Source of the DNA: an uncultured Alistipes sp.
GTDB lineage: Bacteria > Bacteroidota > Bacteroidia > Bacteroidales > Rikenellaceae
Length of the DNA: 64,000 bases
NCBI GenBank assembly: GCA_949286165.1
Contig: CASDZK010000043.1
Span: 1 to 64,000 of the forward strand
Direction: 5' to 3'
Shown here: positions 45,267 to 54,129 of the stretch, piece by piece
Layout of the letters: the number at the start of each line of letters is the position of its first letter
Position numbering within the stretch: position 1 is the first letter of the stretch
The notes under the pieces: model-generated
Told to the model about the DNA's origin: nothing
Databases searched by the model: none
What the model saw: only the letters and a program-made list of their open reading frames with translations
Made by a program: the position numbers and the translations under genes

Positions 45267-45315
45267 CGCCAACGGCGACGGCATAACCGACCATCTTTGA
45301 AAAACACCGAATATC

Positions 45316-45738
45316 ATGAAAAAAATAACTCCGAAAGAGGCAATGGACCTCCTGTGCCCAGACCGAAACACCCAAGGCATCGATACCGGCGACTTACGGC
45401 TGCTTTTCGCCGACAACTGCGAAATACGGGCAAACACCGTTTCCACGGTTGAAAAAGCCGGCGATCCGGACCGTCCCGGAAGAATCCGCCATCTGCTGCA
45501 CGAACAAGCCGAGGCATTCGCCCCGTACTTTACGACGGCCCGAAGCGCGGTCGTCATGATAGAGACCGCCGGCTCTTTCCCGTTGATGATGCATGAAATG
45601 CAGTTTTTTTCCGAATTTTTCGAAAAATTCTCCCCGGCAACGAACATCCGATGGGCCGTAAAAACCGTCGACACGGAAGAGTTCGCACTTAAAATACATG
45701 TCGCCGTGGCCAATGAAGAAAAACAGCCGCAACCATGA
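45316..45738 (+). CDS. Small protein resembling the FtsZ C-terminal domain
   Basis: This 140-residue protein has a C-terminal half (about 74-133) reading ARSAVVMIETAGSFPL, then a helix with FFSEFFEKFS and strands NIRWAVKTVD and ALKIHVAVAN. The order strand, loop with small residues, helix, strand, charged loop, strand is that of the FtsZ/tubulin C-terminal domain, where the family reads like INITGG, then IIFG, then VRVTVIA. The GTPase domain is absent. If correct, it might bind FtsZ or a relative as an inhibitor, but this is inference from pattern. It overlaps the next gene by four bases. Confidence 0.5.
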   Translation: MKKITPKEAMDLLCPDRNTQGIDTGDLRLLFADNCEIRANTVSTVEKAGDPDRPGRIRHLLHEQAEAFAPYFTTARSAVVMIETAGSFPLMMHEMQFFSEFFEKFSPATNIRWAVKTVDTEEFALKIHVAVANEEKQPQP

Positions 45739-46076
45739 AACGAACGGTACATAGCCTCTGTCTGCACGCCTGTTCCAAAAACGATACCGGCACGGACGTC
45801 ACGGCCTATATCGAAAACGGCATTCTTTCGGTCGTTCGGACGGACTGGGGAGGAATAGCCTACGATTACGCCAGCGACGGAGAAATCGAAAGTTCCCTGT
45901 TTTTCGACCCGGTTCATACCGCTAAACTGGCCAACAGTCTGCAAGCCCAAGGAGACCGCATGCTGCTCGAAAAGCTCCTGAAACGCTTCGGCCGGTACGG
46001 ATCGTCCGCCCCGGACGAAATCCGCCGGTATTGCGACAAGAAAGGCATCGCCTATACGACATACATACATTACTGA
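45735..46076 (+). CDS. Small protein of unknown function, last of the cluster
   Basis: This 113-residue protein overlaps the FtsZ-C-like gene by four bases (ATGA type), so it is translated with it. It seems to have beta strands in the first half (DVTAYIENGILSVVR, IAYDYASDGEIESSLFF) and helices in the second (LLEKLLKRFG). No family is recognised. It ends the run of thirteen plus-strand genes; a weak hairpin follows at 46080-46100 without a T-run. Confidence 0.65.
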   Translation: MKRTVHSLCLHACSKNDTGTDVTAYIENGILSVVRTDWGGIAYDYASDGEIESSLFFDPVHTAKLANSLQAQGDRMLLEKLLKRFGRYGSSAPDEIRRYCDKKGIAYTTYIHY

Positions 46077-46584
46077 TATCCGGCAGCACCCGAATGCCGG
46101 CAACCTTTCCGATAATGGACGGACACCGATCATTTCGAACGTTTCAATATTTCCGGCTTCGCAGACAGGAGACAAGGCATTCCGATACGCCTCGGACCGT
46201 CACGACATAACCGGCATTCCGAACGCCGCACAAACAGACCTGTTCACGGCCAACGGCAACAATAGACACGATCTTCGTCCCGTCCGTACCCGACAAAAAA
46301 ATATATATCGATAGGAAATTACTGACAAGGGGAATAAATATTGACAATGCAACAGGTAATATTGAGAAAACCAGGAAAGAATTGAAAGCATTAGCCCCCC
46401 CTATTCCCTAACTTGCAGATTCAGCCCCATTAATATCATGATCAAACCTGTATAAAGGATAAATCATTACTAAGTCAAAACTGATTTAACGCTACAAAAC
46501 CGGGATGGACAGTTTACATACCCGAATCGGCAATAAGTTCCATTTAGCACAGTGAAAGAGGGACATTCCCCCAAAACACGATAG

Positions 46585-46610
46585 GGTCGGGATTATGAAC
46601 AATCTCGGCC
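46585..46610 (+). terminator. Hairpin, possible terminator
   Basis: ggtcgggatt (46585-46594) pairs with aatctcggcc (46601-46610) over 10 bp with two G-U pairs on the plus-strand RNA. It is followed by ccggtttattctc. It may end readthrough from the cluster before the RNA candidate. Confidence 0.4.
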
Positions 46611-46655
46611 CCGGTTTATTCTCTTCCCTCGATCTTCTTTTTGTCATATATTTTA

Positions 46656-46663
46656 TATCTTTA
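46656..46663 (+). promoter_or_regulatory. -7 element before the structured RNA candidate
   Basis: TATCTTTA, one base from TAnnTTTG, lies about 28 bp before the first stem of the RNA candidate at 46692. No clear -33 box is seen at 19-20 bp. Confidence 0.4.
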
Positions 46664-46691
46664 CCGCTATAAACCCATTAAATCAAGAATG

Positions 46692-46911
46692 TGCCTATGG
46701 CGTAACAGGAATAATTAAGGCAATAAAATATAAAAAGCGTTAGCTTTTATTCTTGTCTCTGAAACTTCGACAATTTCAAGACCTAACAGGAGTAAAGCGT
46801 AAACGCTCATGGCAACGTGGGCTTTACTCATTTATTTGTTAGGCAGGTAGTCGAAGACCTCAGAGACGGATAATAAAGTATTGTCCCACGTCTTTTTTAT
46901 ATCCATAGGCA
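46692..46911 (+). ncRNA. Structured rod-shaped RNA candidate
   Basis: Seven nested complementary segments fold this region into one long rod. They are 46692-46700/46903-46911 (tgcctatgg/ccataggca), 46728-46737/46892-46902, 46744-46751/46872-46878, 46755-46761/46861-46867, 46765-46771/46850-46856, 46782-46788/46837-46843 and 46790-46798/46821-46829. The loop bases 46815-46820 can also pair with 46886-46891 as a pseudoknot. A -7 element precedes it and a T-run (46893-46898) lies near its end. A rod with internal bubbles resembles 6S RNA, but no family is confirmed; a folded mobile repeat or a leader of the 46952 gene are alternatives. Confidence 0.5.
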
Positions 46912-46951
46912 AGCCACTGTCGAGTCATCGAACGAACACAATTTTACGTAT

Positions 46952-48214
46952 ATGGGAATTTTGGAGAAACTGTTTTTTGCGGCGGGCTGTCTGTCTTTTG
47001 TCGGCACGGCAACGGGAGCTTCCGGAGGTCCGGCAGGGGAGACCCGGGATTCTGTAGTGCAGCACACGAGCATCTATTTTTCCCGAGGCAACGGCGAATG
47101 GATCGAGAAGAGCGAATACCGCAGGGCCGGCGGTTTTCTGCGTTGGGCGTTGGAGAATCCCGAACCGATGATCCGTCTCGTGGGCTGGAGTGACGGGACC
47201 GGTTCCGAAGAGTTCAACAAGCGTCTTTCGTTGCGGCGGGCCGTAACCCTCAGCCGCTATCTCGTGCGTAAAGGCGTCGCCGCCGGGCGCATTACCACGG
47301 AGGGACGCGGCGTGGATACCGGAGCAGCCAACGATTCTGTGGCTCGCCGTGTGGATATGGTGGGATGGTTGCCGGCGGCCGTATCGTCACAGGCTCCCCG
47401 ACCGTCCGTAACAAAACCGCAGGAAACCGATACTGTCCGGACGGATGCGAACGCTTCCGGCGCCACCGTACGGAAAGAGGAACAACGACCGGAACCCCGG
47501 CAGACCGCGGAAACGCCCCCGCAAGCCGGAGAGCAGACCGTTCCCGGGCCGCATGCCGTCCCTCCCCGCTGGAACGTAGGCCTGAATGCGGGGATCCCGT
47601 TCTTCTGGGGAGATATGATTTCCATGTCGGCGGACAAGACCTATGTCGGCTTTGCCGCAGGAGTACAGGGCGGCTATCATATTTCCGACCTGCTGGCCGT
47701 GTCGCTTTCGGTGGACTACGCTCGGGGAAAACTCGGCGCCAGGGATTACGCGCGGGACTACCTGCTCGCCCCCGACGGCATGACAGGGTACGTGCCGCAA
47801 CAACAGTCCATGCAACGTTACGGCGACCTCTGCTCGAAAGTGTCGCTCGTGAACGTGGGGTTGAGCCTCGATGTGAACATGAACCGAATATTCAGCCAGC
47901 GGGCTGCAGAACATCGCTTCACGGTATGGGTGTCGCCTACCGTGTACGGACAGTTTTTTTCGGCCGACATTTACACGAAGGCAGACGACAAACGCTATTC
48001 GGACGGTACGACAAAACCCTGCGGGTTGTCTTTAGGATTGGGTGGGGCGTTATCCCTGCGTTACCGTGTTGCCCGTGAGGTGGACCTGCATCTGAAAAAC
48101 TCGTTGTTCTGGATGACCGACAACCGTTTCGACGGTATCCGAACGATTTTCGGAAAGACGAAACACAACGCCGCATGGATACCGCAAATCGGCGTTGTCT
48201 GGAATATCCGATAG
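46952..48214 (+). CDS. OmpA-like domain plus C-terminal beta-barrel protein
   Basis: This 420-residue exported protein has a signal peptide (about 1-24). An OmpA-C-like peptidoglycan-binding domain follows (about 35-125), with RLVGWSDGTGSEEFNKRLSLRRA in the usual order. Next come a Pro/Thr/Glu-rich linker (130-200) and a C-terminal part of alternating beta strands (205-420) that ends in VVWNIR, like an outer-membrane barrel. The order is the reverse of classical OmpA, where the barrel comes first. It probably links the outer membrane to peptidoglycan. The DUF4988 lipoprotein gene follows after 50 bp and may be co-transcribed. Confidence 0.75.
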   Translation: MGILEKLFFAAGCLSFVGTATGASGGPAGETRDSVVQHTSIYFSRGNGEWIEKSEYRRAGGFLRWALENPEPMIRLVGWSDGTGSEEFNKRLSLRRAVTLSRYLVRKGVAAGRITTEGRGVDTGAANDSVARRVDMVGWLPAAVSSQAPRPSVTKPQETDTVRTDANASGATVRKEEQRPEPRQTAETPPQAGEQTVPGPHAVPPRWNVGLNAGIPFFWGDMISMSADKTYVGFAAGVQGGYHISDLLAVSLSVDYARGKLGARDYARDYLLAPDGMTGYVPQQQSMQRYGDLCSKVSLVNVGLSLDVNMNRIFSQRAAEHRFTVWVSPTVYGQFFSADIYTKADDKRYSDGTTKPCGLSLGLGGALSLRYRVAREVDLHLKNSLFWMTDNRFDGIRTIFGKTKHNAAWIPQIGVVWNIR

Positions 48215-48264
48215 AAGAGTACCGTAACAGAAATCAATTTTACATTCAAAAAACCTGAAAAATA

Positions 48265-50388
48265 ATGAAGAGAACAAGAAAGATTGCGGCGGCACTGCTG
48301 CTGGTCGGCCTCTCTTTCGGCATGGGCAGTTGCGCGAAAGAGGACATCGACGACATCCGGAAAGAGTTGCAGGAACACGATGACCGTTTGACAAGTCTCG
48401 AAGAATGGCAGAAGTCCGTGAACACGAACATTTCGTCGTTGCAGGGGCTTATCGAGGCGCTTGAAAATGAGGATTACGTGACGGGGGTAACGCCGCTCGC
48501 AGACGGAAGCGGGTATGAGATTTCGTTCCTGAAAAGCGGGAAAATAACCATTAAGCACGGCGAACAGGGCGAAAAAGGCGAGGCGGGAACCACACCCGTC
48601 ATCAGCGTGAAACAGGACGCTGACGGGAAATACTATTTGGACGGTAAACGGAGAATGGCTGCTTGACGGCGGCAACAAAATGCCCGTAACCGGAGAGAAA
48701 GGCGACGAGGGGGAGACCCCTATATCGGCAGCAATGGCAACTGGTGGATCGGGACGACCGACACCGGGATAAAAGCGGAGGGAGAACAAGGAAAACCGGG
48801 GATAAGTGCCATAGCCCCGCAGGTACGGATTAATACGGCCTCCAACGAATGGGAAATATCGACCGACGGCGGCCAGATATGGACTTCGACGGGTATCAGG
48901 GCCACGGGAAGTAAGGGCGACAGCTTCTTTGAGTACGTGACCGTGGATGAACAGGCCGGATATGTAGAGATCAAGATACAGGAAGAAGATGCCTTCAGAA
49001 TCCCGTTTTTCCAAAACAGACTGACATTCGCATTGAACGGAACCTCATTGACGGATTTGACCGCCCAAATCTTGGTGCTGAAAGGCGAACTGACCTTCTC
49101 CGCTCCGAAGGACAAGCAAGTCTCTGTACGCGTATTGGATGGCAAGGACTGGTCGGCAACGATTGAAGGCAATACGATTAAGCTGACGACAGGTAGCGGC
49201 CCTGCGGTGTTGGAGGTAGTTTTGACCGACAACGGCAAAGTAATCGAGACCTACCGTTTGAACCTTTCTCTTTTCTCAGGAAACGGGACGACAGGCGATC
49301 CTTATCTAATTACTTCGTCGGAGGAGTTCATCGCCTTGTCGGAACAAACCAATGTCGACATGACATACGCCAATACCTGTTTTAAGCTGACGAACGACAT
49401 TGATCTGACGGATACGGATTTCAAACCGTTCCATGTTTTTGCAGGTTCATTCGATGGACAAGGGAATACCGTTCGCGGACTGAATATCGTGGATGATGCG
49501 CAATACACGCATATCGGAATGTTCAGGCAACTCAACGGCACTTTGTCTAATCTTAATGTGGAGGGAACCGTACATAAAGTAAGGAAAGCGGCGGAACAAA
49601 CGAGCAGCATACACGCGATAGGCGGTATAGTCGCCAGAAACAACGGTACGATTAAGAATTGCACCTTCAAAGGAAATGTCATCAGCGATGTGAACGACTT
49701 CTGGGATTATATAGGCGGTGTAATCGGAATTGTTCAAAACAATGGCGTAGTCGATGGGTGCGCCTATCTGGCGTCTGCCGGCGGTAAAATCGATGTGAAG
49801 CGGGCACAATCGACAGGCGGCGTAGTCGGCTGGTGTAATGAAGGCAGCGATGTGATAGGCTGTTATAATACGGGGAATATAGTTTACGGAAATACCGCCG
49901 GCTCCGTAGGCGGCATGGTCGGTACCGTTTACGAAGGGACCGTAGCTTGTTACAATATCGGAACGATCACGGTTCCTTCAGGAATGCGGGGCGCTGCAGG
50001 AATAAACGGCAATGCTACGTGGGATACAAATATCATAACGGCTTGTTATGATGCGGCCAACAATAACGAGGATGTTTATGCGATTGGCGCTTCGGGCACG
50101 GCTCTCGATGATATGCCATCTACAAGATATAATACTTGCTATTGGTTGAAGGCGGACAATCGCATAGGTATCGGTTATAAAGGAAGCTCTGAAGGCAAGG
50201 ATTTATATAACGATATTCCGTTTACCGACTGTACCGCCAAAGACGAGATGGAACTGAAAAGCCAAACGGCGGTCGATGCCTTGAACGCCGCAATCGCAAC
50301 GTGGAACGAGACGCACAACAATCGCTGCATCTATCTTTTCGAAGCGGACGCAAATGGCGGTTATCCCGTTCTTGTCGCTCAAGATTAA
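48265..50388 (+). pseudogene. DUF4988/GLUG surface lipoprotein, broken by two frameshifts
   Basis: The frame opens with a lipoprotein signal (lipobox GMGSC, Cys23), a coiled-coil start, DUF4988-like modules and collagen-like GEQGEKGEAG segments. It is broken near 48643 by an apparent one-base insertion (YYLDG... instead of YYLDVNGEWLL), which gives a TGA at 48664. Near 48717-48721 a base is missing from a C-run, restoring the original frame, which then runs to 50388 with YIGSNGNWWIG and three GLUG-type repeats (about 49620-49960). About 25 codons are out of frame. Without correction the products are 133 residues (48265-48666) and a fragment from 48937. This may be true decay or sequencing error. 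Confidence 0.75.
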
Positions 50389-50433
50389 ACGATAACGGAT
50401 CGGCCTTACGGCATTACCCAATGGAGAAAAACA

Positions 50434-50483
50434 CAAGAGGGTGCCCCCAAAGTCAACAGAAGACTTGGAGGTCACTCTCTTTG
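50434..50483 (+). terminator. Terminator after the DUF4988 lipoprotein
   Basis: An imperfect inverted repeat of about 20 bp per arm (caagagggtgcccccaaagtc with gacttggaggtcactctcttt) is followed by tgtatatttg. It lies 45 bp after the stop codon. Confidence 0.6.
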
Positions 50484-50567
50484 TATATTTGACACGCATA
50501 AACAAATTTCAGTGTTGTCTGGGAAAGCGTTTGTTTTTTGTATGTAAGGGATAGATGACAAAAGAAA

Positions 50568-50660
50568 GGTGTCAAAATAACCTCCCCCCTCATACCTTAC
50601 CGGCAGGTTGTTCAAAAAGGCAGCAGATGGATGCAAGGTTTTGATTTTCGAAGACGAGGG
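50568..50660 (+). repeat. Dispersed repeat, copy C
   Basis: It shares ggtgtc, aacctc, accggcaggttgttcaaaaa and gatgcaagg...tttgatt segments, in order and spacing, with the minus strand of 34921-35015. The core is also at 10675-10728. A second, inverted piece (gcagatgaagcctttttgg) follows near 50689-50707, making this copy palindromic in part. Confidence 0.65.
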
Positions 50661-51033
50661 AACGTACTGGCTTGGAAAGCAGCAACGCAGCAGATGAAGC
50701 CTTTTTGGATAACTTTCTCGTGTTCAGGAATAGGCAGGGAAATGTCCCACAGAGGATGGAGGATAGAAAGATTAGTAAAAGGACTCCTTCCTCGACAGAA
50801 CACACCCGTTTCATGAAACATAACAATCAAGACTTGTTTCCCAACTATTTTACCATCGGACAAAAATCTAATGCTATCACTCGTGTCGGTCCCATTTTTC
50901 ATTACAATAAATGATTGAAAATCAAAAACATCACAATCCAACAACCTCTTCAAACATCCATATCGCCGGACATCGCACCTGTTTACCGAACAGATTCAAC
51001 GTTTTGTCAATTCATATTTTTTTTATAAAATCA

Positions 51034-51064
51034 TTTTCATTTCCCAATTTTTTTAATAATTTTG
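51034..51064 (+). promoter_or_regulatory. Promoter of the oxidoreductase operon with long leader
   Basis: TTTC (51034-51037) and TAATTTTG (51057-51064) are separated by 19 bp. The ATG at 51227 leaves about 155 bases of A-rich leader, long enough for regulation, although no clear stem was seen. Confidence 0.55.
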
Positions 51065-51226
51065 CAGAGAACAATCGATAAATAACTAACAGTAACCTAA
51101 CAAAAAACGCACAAATAAAGACAAACTAAAACCAGTATATTGTTTTCGGTCATCAATCAAGACTAACCTCTTCCGCTGTTTCGTATTTATTTTCGATACC
51201 GAACAAACCTAACCAAAATAAATATT

Positions 51227-52645
51227 ATGACAACACGCAAAGAATTTTTAAAAAAAATGGCTTTGGTCTCGGCAGGTCTCGCCGTCGGCGGTAACAGCCT
51301 GCTGAATGCCAAAAGTTACAGCCGCGTTTCCGGAGCGAACCGAAAGGTAAACATCGCCTATATAGGCATCGGCAACCGGGGCGCACAAATCATCCGGGAC
51401 TTCGCCAAAACGGGTCGGGTAAACGTAGTTGCCCTTTGCGACGTCGATATGGGCGCCAAGCACACGCAGGCTACACTGAAAATGTATCCGGAAGCCAAAC
51501 GTTTCACGGACTTCCGGCAAATGTTCGACAAGGTCGGAAACGAAATAGAGGCCGTAGCCGTAGCCACGCCCGACCATTCCCATTTCCCTATATGCATGTT
51601 GGCGCTGGCGAACGGCAAACACGTTTACGTGGAAAAACCGATGGCGCGCACCTTCCTCGAAGCCGAACTGATGATGCAGGCCGCCCGGATGCATCCCGAA
51701 GCGGTCACGCAGGTCGGTAACCAGGGACACTCCGAAGCGAACTACTTTCAATTCAAGGCATGGCAGGAAGCCGGCATCATCAAAGACGTGACGGCCGTAA
51801 CCGCACACATGAACAACTCCCGCCGGTGGCACAACTGGAGCGCAGATATCTATAAATACCCGGACGCACAACCCACGCCCGAAACATTGGACTGGATGAC
51901 CTGGCTCTGTTCCGCGCAATACCACGATTACAACCCCAAATACCATTACGGCGACTGGCGGTGCTGGTACGATTTCGGCATGGGAGCCTTGGGCGACTGG
52001 GGAGCCCATATTCTGGATACGGTCCACGAATTTCTCCAACTCGGTCTCCCCTACGAAATCAATATGTTGAACGCGAAGGGACACAACGATTACTTCTTCC
52101 CCTACTCCTCCACCATCCTGTTCCGTTTTCCGCAGCGGAAAAAAATGCCGCCGGTGGACGTCACGTGGTACGACGGACTGGACAATCTGCCGCCTCTTCC
52201 GGAAGGCTACGGCGTTTCGGCGCTCGACCCGAATATTCCCGCCAGCAGTCAGGGCGACATCAAAGACACGAAACTGAATCCCGGAAAGATCATTTACACC
52301 CGCGATCTGACCTTCAAGGGGGGAACGCACGGCAGCACCCTCTCCATCATTCCGGAAGAAAAGGCCAAAGAGATGGCGAGCAAGCTGCCCGAAGTGCCGC
52401 CCAGCCCGTCCAACCACTTCGAGAATTTCCTGCGGGCTTGCTGCGGCGAAGAAAAAACGCGTTCGCCGTTCGAAATATTCGGTCCCATGACGCAGATGTT
52501 CTGTCTGGGCGTCATCGCCCAACGACTGAATACCCAGTTGCTTTTCGACGCAGGAAGCAAACGGTTCACGAACAACGATTTCGCCAACGCCATGCTGTCG
52601 GGGATGCCGCCCCGCAAAGGTTGGGAAGATTTTTACAAACTATAA
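51227..52645 (+). CDS. Gfo/Idh/MocA-family oxidoreductase, exported
   Basis: This 472-residue NAD(P)-dependent enzyme has an N-terminal export signal of the Tat/Sec-like form [20 protein letters not shown]. The Rossmann fold follows ([20 protein letters not shown]), with [13 protein letters not shown] and the catalytic EKP motif in HVYVEKPMA. The extended C-terminal part with [15 protein letters not shown] [17 protein letters not shown] matches the large secreted Bacteroidota group. Relatives oxidise sugars or open glycosides by oxidation and elimination; the substrate is unknown. The DUF1080 gene follows after 17 bp, a common pairing in glycan-use loci. Confidence 0.9.
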   Translation: MTTRKEFLKKMALVSAGLAVGGNSLLNAKSYSRVSGANRKVNIAYIGIGNRGAQIIRDFAKTGRVNVVALCDVDMGAKHTQATLKMYPEAKRFTDFRQMFDKVGNEIEAVAVATPDHSHFPICMLALANGKHVYVEKPMARTFLEAELMMQAARMHPEAVTQVGNQGHSEANYFQFKAWQEAGIIKDVTAVTAHMNNSRRWHNWSADIYKYPDAQPTPETLDWMTWLCSAQYHDYNPKYHYGDWRCWYDFGMGALGDWGAHILDTVHEFLQLGLPYEINMLNAKGHNDYFFPYSSTILFRFPQRKKMPPVDVTWYDGLDNLPPLPEGYGVSALDPNIPASSQGDIKDTKLNPGKIIYTRDLTFKGGTHGSTLSIIPEEKAKEMASKLPEVPPSPSNHFENFLRACCGEEKTRSPFEIFGPMTQMFCLGVIAQRLNTQLLFDAGSKRFTNNDFANAMLSGMPPRKGWEDFYKL

Positions 52646-52662
52646 AACAGATCACACGGGAA

Positions 52663-54018
52663 ATGATGATAAAAAAATACGGATTGTGCGGCGTATTGCT
52701 GTTAGCCGCCGTCACGTTGTCCGCCCAGGAAAAATGGGAACCGCTGTTTAACGGGAGAAACCTGAAAGGATGGAAAATCCTCAACGGAGAGGCGGAATAC
52801 AAAGTAGAAGACAAAACCATCGTAGGCATCTCCAAAAGAGGCACGCCGAACACCTTTTTAGTCACGCCGAAATCGTACGGAGATTTCATCCTCGAATTCG
52901 AATTCAAGATCGACGACGGACTGAACTCGGGCGTACAGCTCCGCAGCGAAAGTCTGGAAACCTATAAAAACGGACGGGTACACGGCTACCAGTTCGAAAT
53001 CGACCCTTCCGACCGGGCCTGGTCCGGAGGCATTTACGACGAAGCCCGTCGCGGATGGCTCTATCCGCTGACACAGAACGAACCGGGACGGAAAGCCTTT
53101 AAAAAGGGAACCTGGAACCAGGCGCGCATAGAAGCCTGCGGTCCCGTCATCCGGACGTGGATCAACGGAATTCCCTGCGCCAACCTGCTGGACGACATGA
53201 CACCGGAAGGATTCATCGCCCTTCAGGTCCATCAGATCAGCAAACCGGAAGACGAAGGGAAAACCGTTTGCTGGCGAAACCTCCGCATCTGTACCGAAGA
53301 CGTGGAAAAATACCTGACGCCGGAAAACCAGGCGGCGCCGGAAGTAACCACAATTCCGAACACCCTTTCCGCACAGGAAAAAGCGGAAGGTTGGAAACTG
53401 CTTTGGGACGGCAAGACGACCGAAGGATGGCGGGGTGCGAAACTAGACCGGTTTCCCGACAAAGGTTGGACGATTAAAGACGGCGTTTTAATCGTACAGA
53501 AAGGCAACGGCGGCGAATCGACCAACGGCGGGGACATCGTGACTACGCGAACCTATAAAAACTTCATTCTGAAAGTCGATTTCAAAATTACCGAAGGGGC
53601 CAACAGCGGCGTCAAATACTTCGTGGATCCGAACATGAACAAGGGCGAAGGTTCCGCCATCGGATGCGAATTCCAGATACTGGACGACGTCAAACATCCG
53701 GACGCCAAATTAGGCGTTCGCGGCAACCGCAAATTAGGCTCCCTGTACGATTTGATTCCGGCTCCGGAGGACAAAGGATTCCGGAAAGGGGAATTCAATA
53801 CGGCCATGATCGTCGTAAAAGACAACCACGTAGAACATTGGCTGAACGGGAAAAAACTGCTCGAATACGAACGCAACAACCAAATGTGGCAAGCGTTGGT
53901 CAATTACAGCAAATACCGGAACTGGCCCAATTTCGGCAATGCCGTCGAAGGCAACATCCTGTTGCAGGATCACGGCGACGAAGTATGGTTCCGGAACATA
54001 AAAATCAAAGAGTTGTAA
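52663..54018 (+). CDS. Secreted protein with two DUF1080 domains
   Basis: This 451-residue protein starts at the ATG at 52663 ([16 protein letters not shown]), giving a signal peptide ending near LSAQ; a longer in-frame reading back to 51961 only overlaps the upstream gene. Two DUF1080 (3-keto-glycoside hydrolase-like) jelly-roll domains follow. The first is at about 25-215 ([15 protein letters not shown] ... [10 protein letters not shown]), and the second at about 240-451 ([15 protein letters not shown] ... GVKYFVDPN). The family binds or hydrolyses 3-keto-glucosides. Pairing with the Gfo/Idh/MocA enzyme, which could make 3-keto sugars, supports a joint role in glycoside cleavage. Confidence 0.9.
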   Translation: MMIKKYGLCGVLLLAAVTLSAQEKWEPLFNGRNLKGWKILNGEAEYKVEDKTIVGISKRGTPNTFLVTPKSYGDFILEFEFKIDDGLNSGVQLRSESLETYKNGRVHGYQFEIDPSDRAWSGGIYDEARRGWLYPLTQNEPGRKAFKKGTWNQARIEACGPVIRTWINGIPCANLLDDMTPEGFIALQVHQISKPEDEGKTVCWRNLRICTEDVEKYLTPENQAAPEVTTIPNTLSAQEKAEGWKLLWDGKTTEGWRGAKLDRFPDKGWTIKDGVLIVQKGNGGESTNGGDIVTTRTYKNFILKVDFKITEGANSGVKYFVDPNMNKGEGSAIGCEFQILDDVKHPDAKLGVRGNRKLGSLYDLIPAPEDKGFRKGEFNTAMIVVKDNHVEHWLNGKKLLEYERNNQMWQALVNYSKYRNWPNFGNAVEGNILLQDHGDEVWFRNIKIKEL

Positions 54019-54075
54019 AAAAATCGCCGCCGGGCACATTACGCAACGAATGTCCCGGCCAGAGCGGGAAAAACG

Positions 54076-54114
54076 AAATGCGGCCGCAAAATTCAGAATT
54101 TTGCGGCCGCATTT
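54076..54114. terminator. Perfect bidirectional terminator
   Basis: An 18-bp perfect stem (54076-54093 with 54097-54114) has a three-base loop and includes two NotI-like gcggccgc palindromes. It lies between the convergent DUF1080 gene and dnaX. The A-run on one side and the T-run on the other let it act in both directions. Confidence 0.9.
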
Positions 54115-54129
54115 TTCTATCTTAACCCG

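Larger units (their letters stand above)
46077..46951. other. Long intergenic region with hairpin and structured RNA candidate
   Basis: No protein gene is supported in these 875 bp. The first 500 bp is AT-richer than the flanks and holds a weak hairpin at 46080-46100 and a wobble-paired stem at 46585-46594/46601-46610. The last part holds the structured RNA candidate at 46692-46911 and the leader of the gene at 46952. Confidence 0.6.
50389..51226. other. Long intergenic region with terminator, dispersed repeat and promoter
   Basis: No gene is convincing in these 838 bp. From left to right there is a terminator hairpin (50434-50483), the dispersed repeat copy C (50568-50660) with a partial inverted copy near 50686-50707, an AT-rich stretch, and a promoter at 51034-51064 with a leader of about 155 bases. 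A 113-codon minus-strand frame at 50612-50953 runs through the repeat and looks accidental or a remnant. Confidence 0.6.

Noticed and set aside
35269..46076. Recent horizontal transfer of the cluster judged by base composition
   Set aside because: GC content and codon use look like the flanks by eye, and there is no integrase, tRNA target or transposase. Transfer is possible but not shown.
46692..46911. Retron-like layout: flanking 9-bp repeats, a small hairpin and a long hairpin
   Set aside because: No reverse transcriptase gene lies on either side or anywhere in the window, and the downstream gene encodes an outer-membrane protein.
46692..46911. Invertible promoter (inverton)
   Set aside because: The outer repeats are only 9 bp, and the inner part is a series of nested stems, which fits RNA structure better. 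No recombinase is nearby.
50612..50953. 113-codon minus-strand frame with a compact, plausible-looking protein
   Set aside because: It runs through the dispersed repeat and has no recognisable family or promoter. It could be a remnant, but this is not supported.
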